This document shows positions 47,282-55,180 of a stretch of DNA of 64,000 nt, piece after piece. Numbering within the stretch: the first letter of the stretch is position 1; the number at the start of each line of letters is the position of its first letter. The notes under the pieces are model-generated. The model was not told the origin of the DNA. It ran no database searches and saw only the letters and a list, made by a program, of their open reading frames with translations. A program made the translations under genes and the position numbers. The DNA comes from Asanoa hainanensis (GTDB taxonomy: Bacteria; Actinomycetota; Actinomycetes; Mycobacteriales; Micromonosporaceae): positions 278,618 through 342,617 of the forward strand of contig NZ_FZPH01000006.1 of assembly GCF_900188485.1 (NCBI RefSeq), read 5' to 3'.

Positions 47282-48538
47282 GTGCCCACCCCCCGCCTGA
47301 TCCCACGTCGAGTCGCAGCGCAGGTCGACGCCGCGCTCGGCGACACCCGGGTCGTCCTGATCAGCGGGGCGCGCCAGGTCGGCAAAAGCACCCTCGTGCG
47401 CTTGGTCGCACGGGATCGTCTCGCCGAACGACGTGATCTTGATCGAGCGCAGGACAGGGCAGCGGCAATCGCTGACCCGGTCGGCTTCGTGGACACCACC
47501 GAGCTGATGGCTATCGACGAGATTCAACGCGCGCCGGATCTGCTGTTGGCCATCAAGGCATCCGTCGACGAGGATCCCCGGCCCGGCCGGTACCTGCTGA
47601 CCGGCTCCTCCCGGCTATTCGGGATGGTCGCCGCTCCCGATGCGCTCCCCGGCCGCATGGAAACCATCGAGCTCTGGCCGTTCTCTCAGGGCGAACTGGA
47701 CGACGAGCCCGACGGCTTCGTCGACGCCCTCTTCGCACTCGGACCGGATCTTCGCCACGAGTCGACAGTGACCCGCGCCGACTATGCCGCCAGGATTGTC
47801 CGGGGCGGCCTGCCCGAGGCAACCAGTCGCGATGATCCCCAGCGCCGCCAACGCTTTCTCGACGGATATGTCCAGGCACTCATCGATCGCGACGTCCGCC
47901 AGCTCTCCGACATTCACCACAAAGCCGAACTGCGCAAGCTCGTACGCCTCCTCGCGGCGAGGTCGGCGACCGTCATCGCCGCGCATTCGCTCGAGGCCGC
48001 ACTCGGGCTGAGTCGTCCGACGGTCGCGCGGTACCTCCGGGCCCTGGAGGAGATCTTCCTGGTGAAGCGGATCCCGGGTTGGTCGCGCAATCTCGGCACC
48101 CGGGCCACGGCCGCTCCGAAGCTGATTTTCGTCGACTCCGGCATCGCCGCCAACGAGGTCGCGGTCGATGCACGGGCGCTGCTCCGCCCAGGAGCGCCCT
48201 TCGGGCCGCAGCTCGAGGCTTTCGTCCTGTCCGAGCTGGCACGGCAGCTCAGCTGGTCGAAGCAACCAGCCGAGCTTTCTCATTACCGGGACCACAGCAA
48301 GTTCGAAGTCGACGCCGTACTCGAGAACAGAGCCGGCAGCGTCGTAGGCATCGAAGTCAAAGCGGCCTCGACAGTCGGCCCGGACGACTTCCGCGGCCTT
48401 CGTCGGCTCGCCGACCGGCTCGGCGACGACTTCGTCGCCGGCGTGGTCCTCTACACCGGCACGTCCACCTTGCCGTTCGGCGACAAACTGCGAGCCATCC
48501 CGGTCAGCGCTCTCTGGCAGGTCGCCGCACCCGCATAG
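47282..48538 (+). CDS. AAA ATPase with DUF4143 (PD-(D/E)XK-like) C-terminus
   Basis: 418 residues. The N-terminal AAA_14 ATPase has Walker A RVVLISGARQVGKSTLVRLV (about 23), Walker B-like ELMAIDEIQRAPDLLLAIKA (about 74) and sensor motif GRYLLTGSSRLF (about 101). A winged-helix-like segment (AHSLEAALGLSRPTVARYLR) and DUF4143 follow, with a nuclease-like core: FEVDAVLENRAGSVVGIEVK (D-x(n)-E-x-K, about 340-360). Such proteins are often horizontally spread and linked to DNA or toxin-antitoxin functions, but their activity is not established. Single gene behind a triple repeat; start GTG 47282. Confidence 0.88.
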   Translation: MPTPRLIPRRVAAQVDAALGDTRVVLISGARQVGKSTLVRLVARDRLAERRDLDRAQDRAAAIADPVGFVDTTELMAIDEIQRAPDLLLAIKASVDEDPRPGRYLLTGSSRLFGMVAAPDALPGRMETIELWPFSQGELDDEPDGFVDALFALGPDLRHESTVTRADYAARIVRGGLPEATSRDDPQRRQRFLDGYVQALIDRDVRQLSDIHHKAELRKLVRLLAARSATVIAAHSLEAALGLSRPTVARYLRALEEIFLVKRIPGWSRNLGTRATAAPKLIFVDSGIAANEVAVDARALLRPGAPFGPQLEAFVLSELARQLSWSKQPAELSHYRDHSKFEVDAVLENRAGSVVGIEVKAASTVGPDDFRGLRRLADRLGDDFVAGVVLYTGTSTLPFGDKLRAIPVSALWQVAAPA

Positions 48539-48543
48539 ACACG

Positions 48544-48588
48544 GCCGCCCCGATCGGTGGGCCTTGTGGGCTCGTCGATCGGGGCGGC
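48544..48588. terminator. Terminator between convergent genes
   Basis: 12-bp perfect stem GCCGCCCCGATC / GATCGGGGCGGC with a 21-base loop, starting 5 bases after the DUF4143 gene and ending 31 bases before the SDR stop. Confidence 0.75.
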
Positions 48589-48619
48589 AGGTGGCGGTCC
48601 GTACCTCAGCCAGGGTCGC

Positions 48620-49306
48620 TTACGAGGTCAGGACGCCGCCTTCGACATAGAGCTCTTGGCCGTTGATGCCGCTGTTGCGCAGCAGGAAGTCGGTGGCGTC
48701 GACGATCTCCGCGACCGTGACCAGGCGGCCGATCGGGCTGCGGGCCACGTGCGGGTGGTTCGGCACCTCGCGCCAGCGCGGGCTGTCGCCCACGACGCCC
48801 GGGTGGATGACGTTGATGCGGTGCGGGGCGATCTGGCCCGCGAGGGTCTTGGCCAGGCCGCCGAGGCCCGCGTTGTGGGTGGTGACAACCGTCGATCCCG
48901 GGTACGGCAGCTCCTTGGCCACGCCGCCGAACAGCACCACGGAGGCCGCCGGGCGGAATCGGGGGCGCAGCACCCGGACCACCTCGACGTAGCCGACCAG
49001 CTTGACCGTGTGCGCGGTCACCGCGGCGGCCACGTCGAACTCGGCGAGCGTGCTCGTTGTCGGGTGCATCGCGGTCAGGACCAGGTGGTCCACCTCGGTG
49101 ATCGACTCGAGTGCGGCCTCGATCGTCTCCGGCTTGGACAGGTCGACCGCCAGGCCCTGGACACCGGGACCGAGCTCGGCGGCCGCGGCCTCGGCGCCGT
49201 CCTTGGTGCGGCTGGTGACCACGACCGTGTCGCCCCGGGCGGCCAGATGTGCCGCGATCGGCAGCCCGAGGCCGCCGGTGCCACCTACCACCACTGCCGT
49301 TCCCAT
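48620..49306 (-). CDS. SDR family oxidoreductase
   Basis: 228 residues of the short-chain dehydrogenase/reductase fold: TAVVVGGTGGLGLPIAAHLA (GxxxGxG, about 2), VVVTSRTKDGAEAAA (NADP-type Arg), GLAVDLSKPETIEA, LVLTAMHPTT in place of the usual NNAG, and GQIAPHRINVIHPGVVGDSP. The catalytic Tyr/Lys pair expected near 'YxxxK' reads THNAGLGGLAK, so Tyr appears to be missing; activity may be altered. I chose ATG 49306 with AAAGGA upstream. Divergent from a TetR gene that probably regulates it. Confidence 0.8.
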   Translation of the reverse strand: MGTAVVVGGTGGLGLPIAAHLAARGDTVVVTSRTKDGAEAAAAELGPGVQGLAVDLSKPETIEAALESITEVDHLVLTAMHPTTSTLAEFDVAAAVTAHTVKLVGYVEVVRVLRPRFRPAASVVLFGGVAKELPYPGSTVVTTHNAGLGGLAKTLAGQIAPHRINVIHPGVVGDSPRWREVPNHPHVARSPIGRLVTVAEIVDATDFLLRNSGINGQELYVEGGVLTS

Positions 49307-49456
49307 GCGCCCCATCCTTTTCGCCGTTGGCCCAGAAGTCCCGTGGAACTGTGCCATGCCGCAAGGCCCGACAGCCCTTGATCGTGAGCATGGTCATTGA
49401 CGCAGCAACTAAATTTTAAGAGGAGTTCAGAGTTCCGTTTTCGCTAGGCTGCCAGG

Positions 49457-50104
49457 GTGACTGCACGGCTCCGCGCGGACGCCGAACGCAACCGGCAGCG
49501 GATCATCGACGCCGCCCGGCGGGTCTTCGCCGCCCGGGGCGTACACGCTCCGGTCGAGGACATCGCCAAGGAGGCCGGCGTCGGGATCGGCACGCTCTAC
49601 CGCCGGTTCCCCGACCGCACCGAGCTCGTCGAGGCCGTCTTCCTCGAGCGGGCCGGACGCTACCTGGCCGCCGCCGAGCAGGCCCGCCTGATCGACGACC
49701 CGTGGGAAGCCTTCCGCAGCTACCTGGAACAGCTCTGCGCCATCCAGGCCGAGGACGCCACCGTCACCGACGTGCTCACCCTGACCCTGCCGGCCTCGGG
49801 GGCCCTCGAAACGCTCCGCAACCGGCTGTACGCCACCCAGAACCGGCTGATCCGAGCCGCCAAGCGACAGGGCACGCTGCGCGCGGACTTCGTACCCGAG
49901 GATGTGCCCCTGCTCCTCATCGCCAACGCCGCGATCATCCAAACGCTCGGCGACGCGGTCCCGACCAGCGCCCCACGGTTCCTGGCGCTCGCCCTCGACG
50001 CCCTGCGCACCGACCACCCGAGCCCACTGCCCGCCCCGCCAGACCCCGCGGCACTCGTGGCAGCCATGCAACGCCCGCCGGTCAAGCGCCGCGGACCCTC
50101 ATAG
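49457..50104 (+). CDS. TetR family transcriptional regulator
   Basis: 215 residues. The DNA-binding domain is RNRQRIIDAARRVFAARGVH, PVEDIAKEAGVGIGTLYRRF, PDRTELVEAVF (about 11-62). The helical C-terminal domain fits the SRP/ TetR_C group. It is divergent from the SDR gene across a 150-base, partly AT-rich promoter region (ACTAAATTTTAAGAGGAG), and by position it likely represses the SDR gene and itself. Its last 6 bases overlap the convergent membrane-protein gene. Confidence 0.88.
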   Translation: MTARLRADAERNRQRIIDAARRVFAARGVHAPVEDIAKEAGVGIGTLYRRFPDRTELVEAVFLERAGRYLAAAEQARLIDDPWEAFRSYLEQLCAIQAEDATVTDVLTLTLPASGALETLRNRLYATQNRLIRAAKRQGTLRADFVPEDVPLLLIANAAIIQTLGDAVPTSAPRFLALALDALRTDHPSPLPAPPDPAALVAAMQRPPVKRRGPS

Positions 50105-51904
50105 CGTCGCTGGGTCCCAGAGCCACACGTCCGAGACCTTTTGCGGCGGTACGCCGTACAACTCGGTCAAGGTCTTGATCCACAGCGAAGAGTCCCGGCG
50201 TTTGGGCACCACCACCGCGCCCGCGTTCCAGTAAGCGAGATCAGCCAGGGCGTTGGCTCGGGTGGCCGGCGCGGCGGGCGGGATTCGGCCCGTGCGGCTC
50301 ACGTAGCGCAGGTAGTAGTTGGTCGGCCGGAAGTCCGACGTGAAGTTGGCGATCCGGTCCGGGCCGACCGGTGCCAGGAAATAGCCGCCCGCCAGCGGCA
50401 TCCTGGTCATCGTCATCGCTGCCCAGCGGATCGGGTCGTTGACCCCCGAGGTCGGCATCGGCACGAAGACGATGCTCTTGCCGCCGGCGGTGTACCGCGC
50501 CCACGTCCCCGACGAGACGAACAGCGGGGTGTTGGACAGCTTGGTCGCCGGCAGCGCGGTCGGCGCGATCGGCACCAGCGCCACCAGCAGCACGGCCGCC
50601 CCGACGGACCGGAACACGACCAGAGCAGACCCCCGCAGCGCTTCAGAACGCTCCTGGGCAGCCGCCACGCCCAACGCCAGCAGCAGCCCCACGATCGGGG
50701 TCACCGCCAACGCCCACCGGGTCGGCACCGCCGAGCTCAGCACCGGCACGTCGTGCAGTGACTGCCACAGCGACGGCAGCCCCGTCGGCGACCCGTGCAG
50801 CCGCACCACGGGGCCCAGAGACAGATAGGCGAAGACGACGCCGACCGCGAACAGCCCGATCGCCGCCGCGGAGCGGCGCAACGCGACCACCACCACGACG
50901 GTGAGCGCGACCAGCGGCCAGCCGAAGAACGAGTTCTCCTCGGCGGCGTTCTGCGCCAACCCGCGGGCGGACTCCATGCTGCCGAGCAGCGACTCGCGGG
51001 ACAGCGCGACATATGCCCCGAGGTCGGCACCATAACCCCGGACCTCGTACGGCAGCCCGCTGTAGGACTGGGGTCCGGTGAGCAGCATCGCGATCGGGTA
51101 CCAGAGGGCGGCCAGGGCGACGCCCACGGCGACCAGCGACCCGTACAGGAACGGCCGCCAACACGCCCGGGCCTCCCGCCACCGAAGAGCCGCCGCCACG
51201 GCCAAGAAGATCACCAGGCCGACGGCGGTCATGAACAGGATCTCCAGGTTGATGAACGCCTGCCAGATGACGACCAGGCCGAGCAGGACCCCGTTGCGGA
51301 CCCAGCGGCCCCGCCGCAGCTCCAGGGTCCGCCAGATCAGCACCGGCACGAGGAACTGGGCGACCAGGTTGGGATGGCCGTTGGCCTGCGAGATCATCCC
51401 GGGCGCGAACGCGCAGAACCCGGCGCCGATCCAGGCCGCGAACCGGCGCTTCAGGAGATAGCGGGACAGCACCAGGTACCAGGCCACGGCCGTGAGGATC
51501 AGCGCGCCGGTGAGGAAGACGTTGAAGGCCGCCCGCGGGCCGAACAGCAGGGTCACCGGGGTCAGCGGGATCGAGATGCCGAGCACCGAGGTGTTGGCCA
51601 TCAGGTTGATGCCGTCGGGCACGTTCATCTGGTCCGAGAAGAACGGCGAAGCCTGACCGGTGGCGACCAGGGCGCCGTGGCCGAGCATCCACTCGAAGAA
51701 CGCCTGGTCGGCGCGGTTGGCCGCGAGGCCCCAGGTGGGGTGCAGCCAGACCCGCCAGGTCACCCAGAAGGCAAGTAGGACATAGCTGGCCACGGCGGCC
51801 AGATCTTGAGCCAGCACGCGCGATCGGCGGTCGTTCACAGGCGCCACAGCGGCCACCCGGGGCAGATCCGACGTGTCGGTCTCGCCTATCCCACCCACCG
51901 CCAT
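50099..51904 (-). CDS. Large polytopic membrane protein (GT-C-like)
   Basis: 601 residues with about 11-12 transmembrane helices. The first loop after helix one contains NRADQAFFEWMLGHGALVAT, with acidic residues where GT-C glycosyltransferases have their catalytic Asp. The following loop is FFSDQMNVPDGINLMANTSV. The C-terminal 120 residues are an extracytoplasmic domain (FVPMPTSGVNDPIRWAAMTM, RANALADLAYWNAGAVVVPK). This layout is like lipid-linked sugar-using membrane transferases (PMT/YfhO-like). I chose ATG 51904, with GGAGGAG upstream. It is divergent from the methyltransferase gene and near a GT2 gene, supporting a cell-envelope sugar role. Confidence 0.7.
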   Translation of the reverse strand: MAVGGIGETDTSDLPRVAAVAPVNDRRSRVLAQDLAAVASYVLLAFWVTWRVWLHPTWGLAANRADQAFFEWMLGHGALVATGQASPFFSDQMNVPDGINLMANTSVLGISIPLTPVTLLFGPRAAFNVFLTGALILTAVAWYLVLSRYLLKRRFAAWIGAGFCAFAPGMISQANGHPNLVAQFLVPVLIWRTLELRRGRWVRNGVLLGLVVIWQAFINLEILFMTAVGLVIFLAVAAALRWREARACWRPFLYGSLVAVGVALAALWYPIAMLLTGPQSYSGLPYEVRGYGADLGAYVALSRESLLGSMESARGLAQNAAEENSFFGWPLVALTVVVVVALRRSAAAIGLFAVGVVFAYLSLGPVVRLHGSPTGLPSLWQSLHDVPVLSSAVPTRWALAVTPIVGLLLALGVAAAQERSEALRGSALVVFRSVGAAVLLVALVPIAPTALPATKLSNTPLFVSSGTWARYTAGGKSIVFVPMPTSGVNDPIRWAAMTMTRMPLAGGYFLAPVGPDRIANFTSDFRPTNYYLRYVSRTGRIPPAAPATRANALADLAYWNAGAVVVPKRRDSSLWIKTLTELYGVPPQKVSDVWLWDPATL

Positions 51905-52057
51905 CGGCTCCTCCAGGGGCCAGTTCCGGGGTTCCTCAGCAAGCCGGCAAATCACCGGATCTCTGACACATCCGACCTAGGTTTTCATACCGTAACCAAT
52001 AGGGAAGGGCTCTCACGTTCCATCGAGGTAACTGTCCCTACCGGGGGGAGGCGGCAG

Positions 52058-52768
52058 ATGGCCGAGATCACCGGGGATCAACAGGTCCAGTCCGAAGTAC
52101 TCGAAGGCTTGGCCACAGCGGTCAACCACCGGCGCTGGTTCGCCGAACTCGCCGAGCCCTACCTGGGCAGCAACCCGATCGAGATCGGCAGTGGACTCGG
52201 CGACTACGCGCTCGAGTGGGCACCGCACACCGCCCGGTTCACCGCGACCGAGGCCGACCCCGACCGGCTGGTCGCGCTCAAGGACCGGCTCGCGGGCCAC
52301 AACGACATCGAGGTACGCCAGCTGCTGCTGCCCAGCGACATCGACGGCGCGTACACGGCGGCGGTCTCCTACAACGTGCTCGAGCACATCGAGGACGACC
52401 GGCGCGCGTTGCAGAGCATGGGCCGCCTGGTCCGGCCCGGCGGCGCGGTGATCATCATCGTGCCGGCGTTCCCGTTCGCGATGAGCCCGGTCGACATCGC
52501 CACGGGCCACGTGCGGCGCTACACGATCAGGTCGCTGGCCCGGGTCATGCAGCGGGCGGACCTGCGGGTCGAGCGGATCAATTACACGAACGCGCTGGGC
52601 CTGATCGGCTACTACATGGCCACCAGCGTCTTCCGGCTAACACCGAAGGAAGGCGCGATGGTCAAGTTCTACGACAAGCTGGTGCTGCCGGCCACCAAGG
52701 CGGTCGAGACCCGGGTCCGGCCACCGTTCGGCCAATCGGTCTTCGCGGTGGCCCGCCGGCCGCGGTAG
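52058..52768 (+). CDS. SAM-dependent methyltransferase
   Basis: 236 residues, class I fold. Motif I is PIEIGSGLGDYALEWAPHTA (G-x-G-x-G, about 40). The acidic residue after strand 2 is in FTATEADPDRLVALKDRL. Motif II is AAVSYNVLEHIEDDRRALQS and motif III is GRLVRPGGAVIIIVPAFPFA. GHVRRYTIRSLARVMQRADL matches the lid of small-molecule or lipid methyltransferases. Start ATG 52058 with GGGGGGAGG upstream. Its substrate is unknown. The nearby GT2 and membrane-transferase genes suggest an envelope glycan or lipid. Confidence 0.88.
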   Translation: MAEITGDQQVQSEVLEGLATAVNHRRWFAELAEPYLGSNPIEIGSGLGDYALEWAPHTARFTATEADPDRLVALKDRLAGHNDIEVRQLLLPSDIDGAYTAAVSYNVLEHIEDDRRALQSMGRLVRPGGAVIIIVPAFPFAMSPVDIATGHVRRYTIRSLARVMQRADLRVERINYTNALGLIGYYMATSVFRLTPKEGAMVKFYDKLVLPATKAVETRVRPPFGQSVFAVARRPR

Positions 52769-52773
52769 AAGAG

Positions 52774-52860
52774 CGGAGGGTGTGGGATTCGAACCCACGA
52801 AGACATCGCTGCCTTACCGGTTTTCAAGACCAGCGCCATCGGCCACTAGGCGAACCCTCC
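52774..52860 (-). tRNA. tRNA-Ser (anticodon UGA)
   Basis: 87-nt class II tRNA: acceptor GGAGGGT/ACCCTCC, D-arm with GCCTAGTGGCCGATGGC, anticodon arm GGTCTTGAAAACC with TGA in the loop, long variable arm, T-loop GGTTCGAATCC, discriminator G. Confidence 0.95.
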
Positions 52861-52911
52861 TGGACGCGGGGTCAAGTCTGCCATGCGCCCGGGCACAGGG
52901 TAAGAAAGGGC

Positions 52912-53850
52912 ATGCGCGCGATAACCATCTCCGAGCCGGGCGGACCCGAGGTGCTCTCTTGGGCGGAGGTGCCCGATCCGGTGGCCGGGCCCGGCGAGGT
53001 CCTGGTCGAGGTCGTCGCGTCCGCGGTCAACCGGGCTGACCTGCTGCAACGCCAAGGGCACTACAACCCGCCGCCCGGCTCCTCGCCCTATCCGGGGCTG
53101 GAGTGTGCGGGCACCGTCGACGGCGAGCCCGTGTGCGCGCTGCTGTCCGGCGGCGGCTACGCCGAGAAGGTCGCCGTGCCCGCCGACCACCTGCTGCCCG
53201 TGCCCGCCGGCGTCCTGCTCGACGAAGCCGCCGGCCTGCCCGAGGTCGCCTGCACCGTCTGGTCCAATGTGGTGCGTGGTGCGCGACTAGCCGAAGGCGA
53301 GACCCTGCTCGTCCACGGTGGATCCAGCGGCATCGGCACGTTCGCCATCCAGCTCGGCAAGGCGCTCGGCGCTCGGGTCATCACCACCGCGCGCATGTCG
53401 AAGCACGACGCGTTGCTGGCGCTCGGCGCCGACCACGTCATCGACTACTCCACTGAGGACTTCGCCGCGGTCACCCAGGGCCTCGGCGGCGCCGACGTGA
53501 TCCTCGACATCATCGGAGCGTCCTATCTGGACCGCAACATCGCCGCGCTCGCCCATAACGGCCGCATCGCGACCATCGGCACCCAGGGCGGCCGGCGCGC
53601 CGAGCTCGACTTCGGCAGGCTGATGGCCAAGCGCGGCTCGATCTCCGCGACCACACTGCGGGCCCGTCCACAAAAAGAGAAGACCGCGATCATCGCCGGC
53701 GTACGCGAAACGGTGTGGCCGTTGATCGAAGCCGGCCGGATCCGTCCTGTGATCGACCGGCGGATGCCGATGGCCCGCGCCGCGGACGCGCACCGGGTGG
53801 TCGAGAACAACGAGCACACCGGCAAGGTGCTGCTGGTCAATCCTTCGTGA
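52912..53850 (+). CDS. NAD(P)H:quinone oxidoreductase (zinc-free MDR family)
   Basis: 312 residues of the medium-chain reductase fold without zinc ligands. The N-terminal part has EVVASAVNRADLLQRQGHYN then PPPGSSPYPGLECAGTVDGE, diagnostic of the quinone oxidoreductase/PIG3 group. The cofactor site is ETLLVHGGSSGIGTFAIQLG (about 139), then GADVILDIIGASYL, and the C-terminal HTGKVLLVNPS is typical. Start ATG 52912 with AAAGGG upstream. It is convergent with soxR (14-base overlap). Redox enzyme next to a redox sensor suggests an oxidative or quinone stress role. Confidence 0.92.
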   Translation: MRAITISEPGGPEVLSWAEVPDPVAGPGEVLVEVVASAVNRADLLQRQGHYNPPPGSSPYPGLECAGTVDGEPVCALLSGGGYAEKVAVPADHLLPVPAGVLLDEAAGLPEVACTVWSNVVRGARLAEGETLLVHGGSSGIGTFAIQLGKALGARVITTARMSKHDALLALGADHVIDYSTEDFAAVTQGLGGADVILDIIGASYLDRNIAALAHNGRIATIGTQGGRRAELDFGRLMAKRGSISATTLRARPQKEKTAIIAGVRETVWPLIEAGRIRPVIDRRMPMARAADAHRVVENNEHTGKVLLVNPS

Positions 53851-54334
53851 CGCGGCGGGCGGCCTTGCGCAGCAACAACTGCGGGCCGCTGCCGTCGGCC
53901 GACAACCGGTCGCCGGCGTTGTAGAGCTGGCAGCGCTGCATGGACAGGCAGCCGCAGCCGATGCACTCGGACAGGTCGTCGCGCAGCTCCTCGAGCAGCG
54001 CGATCCGCTCCTCCAGCCGGGTCCGCCACAGCGCCGAGAGGCGGCTCCAGTCGGCCCGAGTCGGCGTGCGGTTGTCGGGCAGCTCGGCCAGCGCCGCGGC
54101 GATCTCGTCGAGCGCGACGCCGACCTGCTGCGCGATCCGGATGAAGGCCACCCGGCGCAGCTCGCCGCGGTCGTAGCGGCGCTGGTTGCCGCTGGTGCGG
54201 CCGGCGCGGATCAGCCCCAGCCGCTCGTAGTAGCGCAACGCCGACGGCGCGACGCCCGACCGCGCGGACAGCTCACCGATGGTGAGCGTTTCGGCGGTCA
54301 GCGCTTGCGGGCGCGCTCGCGGCCCAGGATCCAC
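53837..54334 (-). CDS. soxR: SoxR-type redox-sensitive MerR regulator
   Basis: 165 residues. MerR helix-turn-helix LTIGELSARSGVAPSALRYY then ERLGLIRAGRTSGNQRRYDR (about 17-55), a dimerisation helix, and the 2Fe-2S cluster motif CIGCGCLSMQRC (C-x2-C-x-C-x5-C, about 124-135). The cluster senses redox-cycling compounds. In actinobacteria SoxR controls small sets of redox genes. The frame starts at GTG 54334, overlapping the GT2 gene by 37 bases, with no clear ribosome-binding site; the exact start is uncertain. Confidence 0.92.
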   Translation of the reverse strand: MDPGPRARPQALTAETLTIGELSARSGVAPSALRYYERLGLIRAGRTSGNQRRYDRGELRRVAFIRIAQQVGVALDEIAAALAELPDNRTPTRADWSRLSALWRTRLEERIALLEELRDDLSECIGCGCLSMQRCQLYNAGDRLSADGSGPQLLLRKAARRVTKD

Positions 54335-54987
54335 AGTGCTTCGACGCCGTCTTTCCAGGTGATCTTCTTGCCCTCTTCGCGGCCGCGGGCGCGGTAGCTG
54401 ATCGGCACCTCGTAGGGCCGAATCTTGCGGCGCAGCAGCTTGCCGGTCACCTCGGCCTCCATGCCGAAGCCACGCGACTTGATCTCGAGCGACCGGTAGA
54501 GCGAGACCGGCAACAGCTTGAAGCAGGTCTCCAGGTCGCCGATGTACGAGTTGAAGAGCACGTTGGCCGCGGTCGTAACGGCCTTGTTGCCCATCACGTA
54601 CCAGAAGCTGTAGGCGCTGTGGCTGCCGAACGTGCGATTGCCGTAAACCACCTTGGCGCGCCCGTCAAGCACCGGGTCGAGCAGCTTCGGGATGTCCAGC
54701 GGGTCGTATTCGAGGTCGGCGTCGAGGATGACCATGTAGTCGCCCTCGGCACTGTCGACGGCGGTCTTGATCGCCGCGCCCTTGCCCGCGTTGCGGGGAT
54801 GGGTGATGACCCGCAGGCGCGCGTCATCGGCGGCGCCCTCGAGGATCGCGCCGGTGCCGTCACGACTGCCGTCGTTGACCACGACCAGTTCGATCTCGCA
54901 CGGGTACTCCACCGCGAGCGCCTGCTTGAGCGCCTCCGCGATGCGTTCTTCCTCGTTGTAGACCGGCATGAGGATCGAGAGCTTCAA
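54298..54987 (-). CDS. Glycosyltransferase family 2 (DPM1-like)
   Basis: 229 residues. Core motifs are KLSILMPVYNEEERIAEAL (1-19), LVVVNDGSRDGTG (about 34), NAGKGAAIKTAVDSAEGDYM (about 65), and the DxD-type ILDADLEYDP (about 86). These fit polyprenyl-phosphate mannose/glucose synthases, which make the sugar donor for extracytoplasmic transferases. I chose TTG 54987, which has GGAG 6 bases upstream and gives the usual family N-terminus. It could supply the GT-C-like membrane protein 2.4 kb away. Confidence 0.88.
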   Translation of the reverse strand: MKLSILMPVYNEEERIAEALKQALAVEYPCEIELVVVNDGSRDGTGAILEGAADDARLRVITHPRNAGKGAAIKTAVDSAEGDYMVILDADLEYDPLDIPKLLDPVLDGRAKVVYGNRTFGSHSAYSFWYVMGNKAVTTAANVLFNSYIGDLETCFKLLPVSLYRSLEIKSRGFGMEAEVTGKLLRRKIRPYEVPISYRARGREEGKKITWKDGVEALWILGRERARKR

Positions 54988-55180
54988 CGGAATCTCCAGG
55001 GCGGACGACAAATCCGCACCAGACTACCGGCTCCGTTTGAAGATCGTCTCTCGCCCATCCGGGCCTTCCCCCGATAGGGCTCGTCCGTTCACCTGAGGAC
55101 TATTCACATATGCGGGTTCAGCAGGCTACTCTCCGGTAACTCGATCGATACATTCCGATCGAGCCGAAAGGAGTGCGTCG

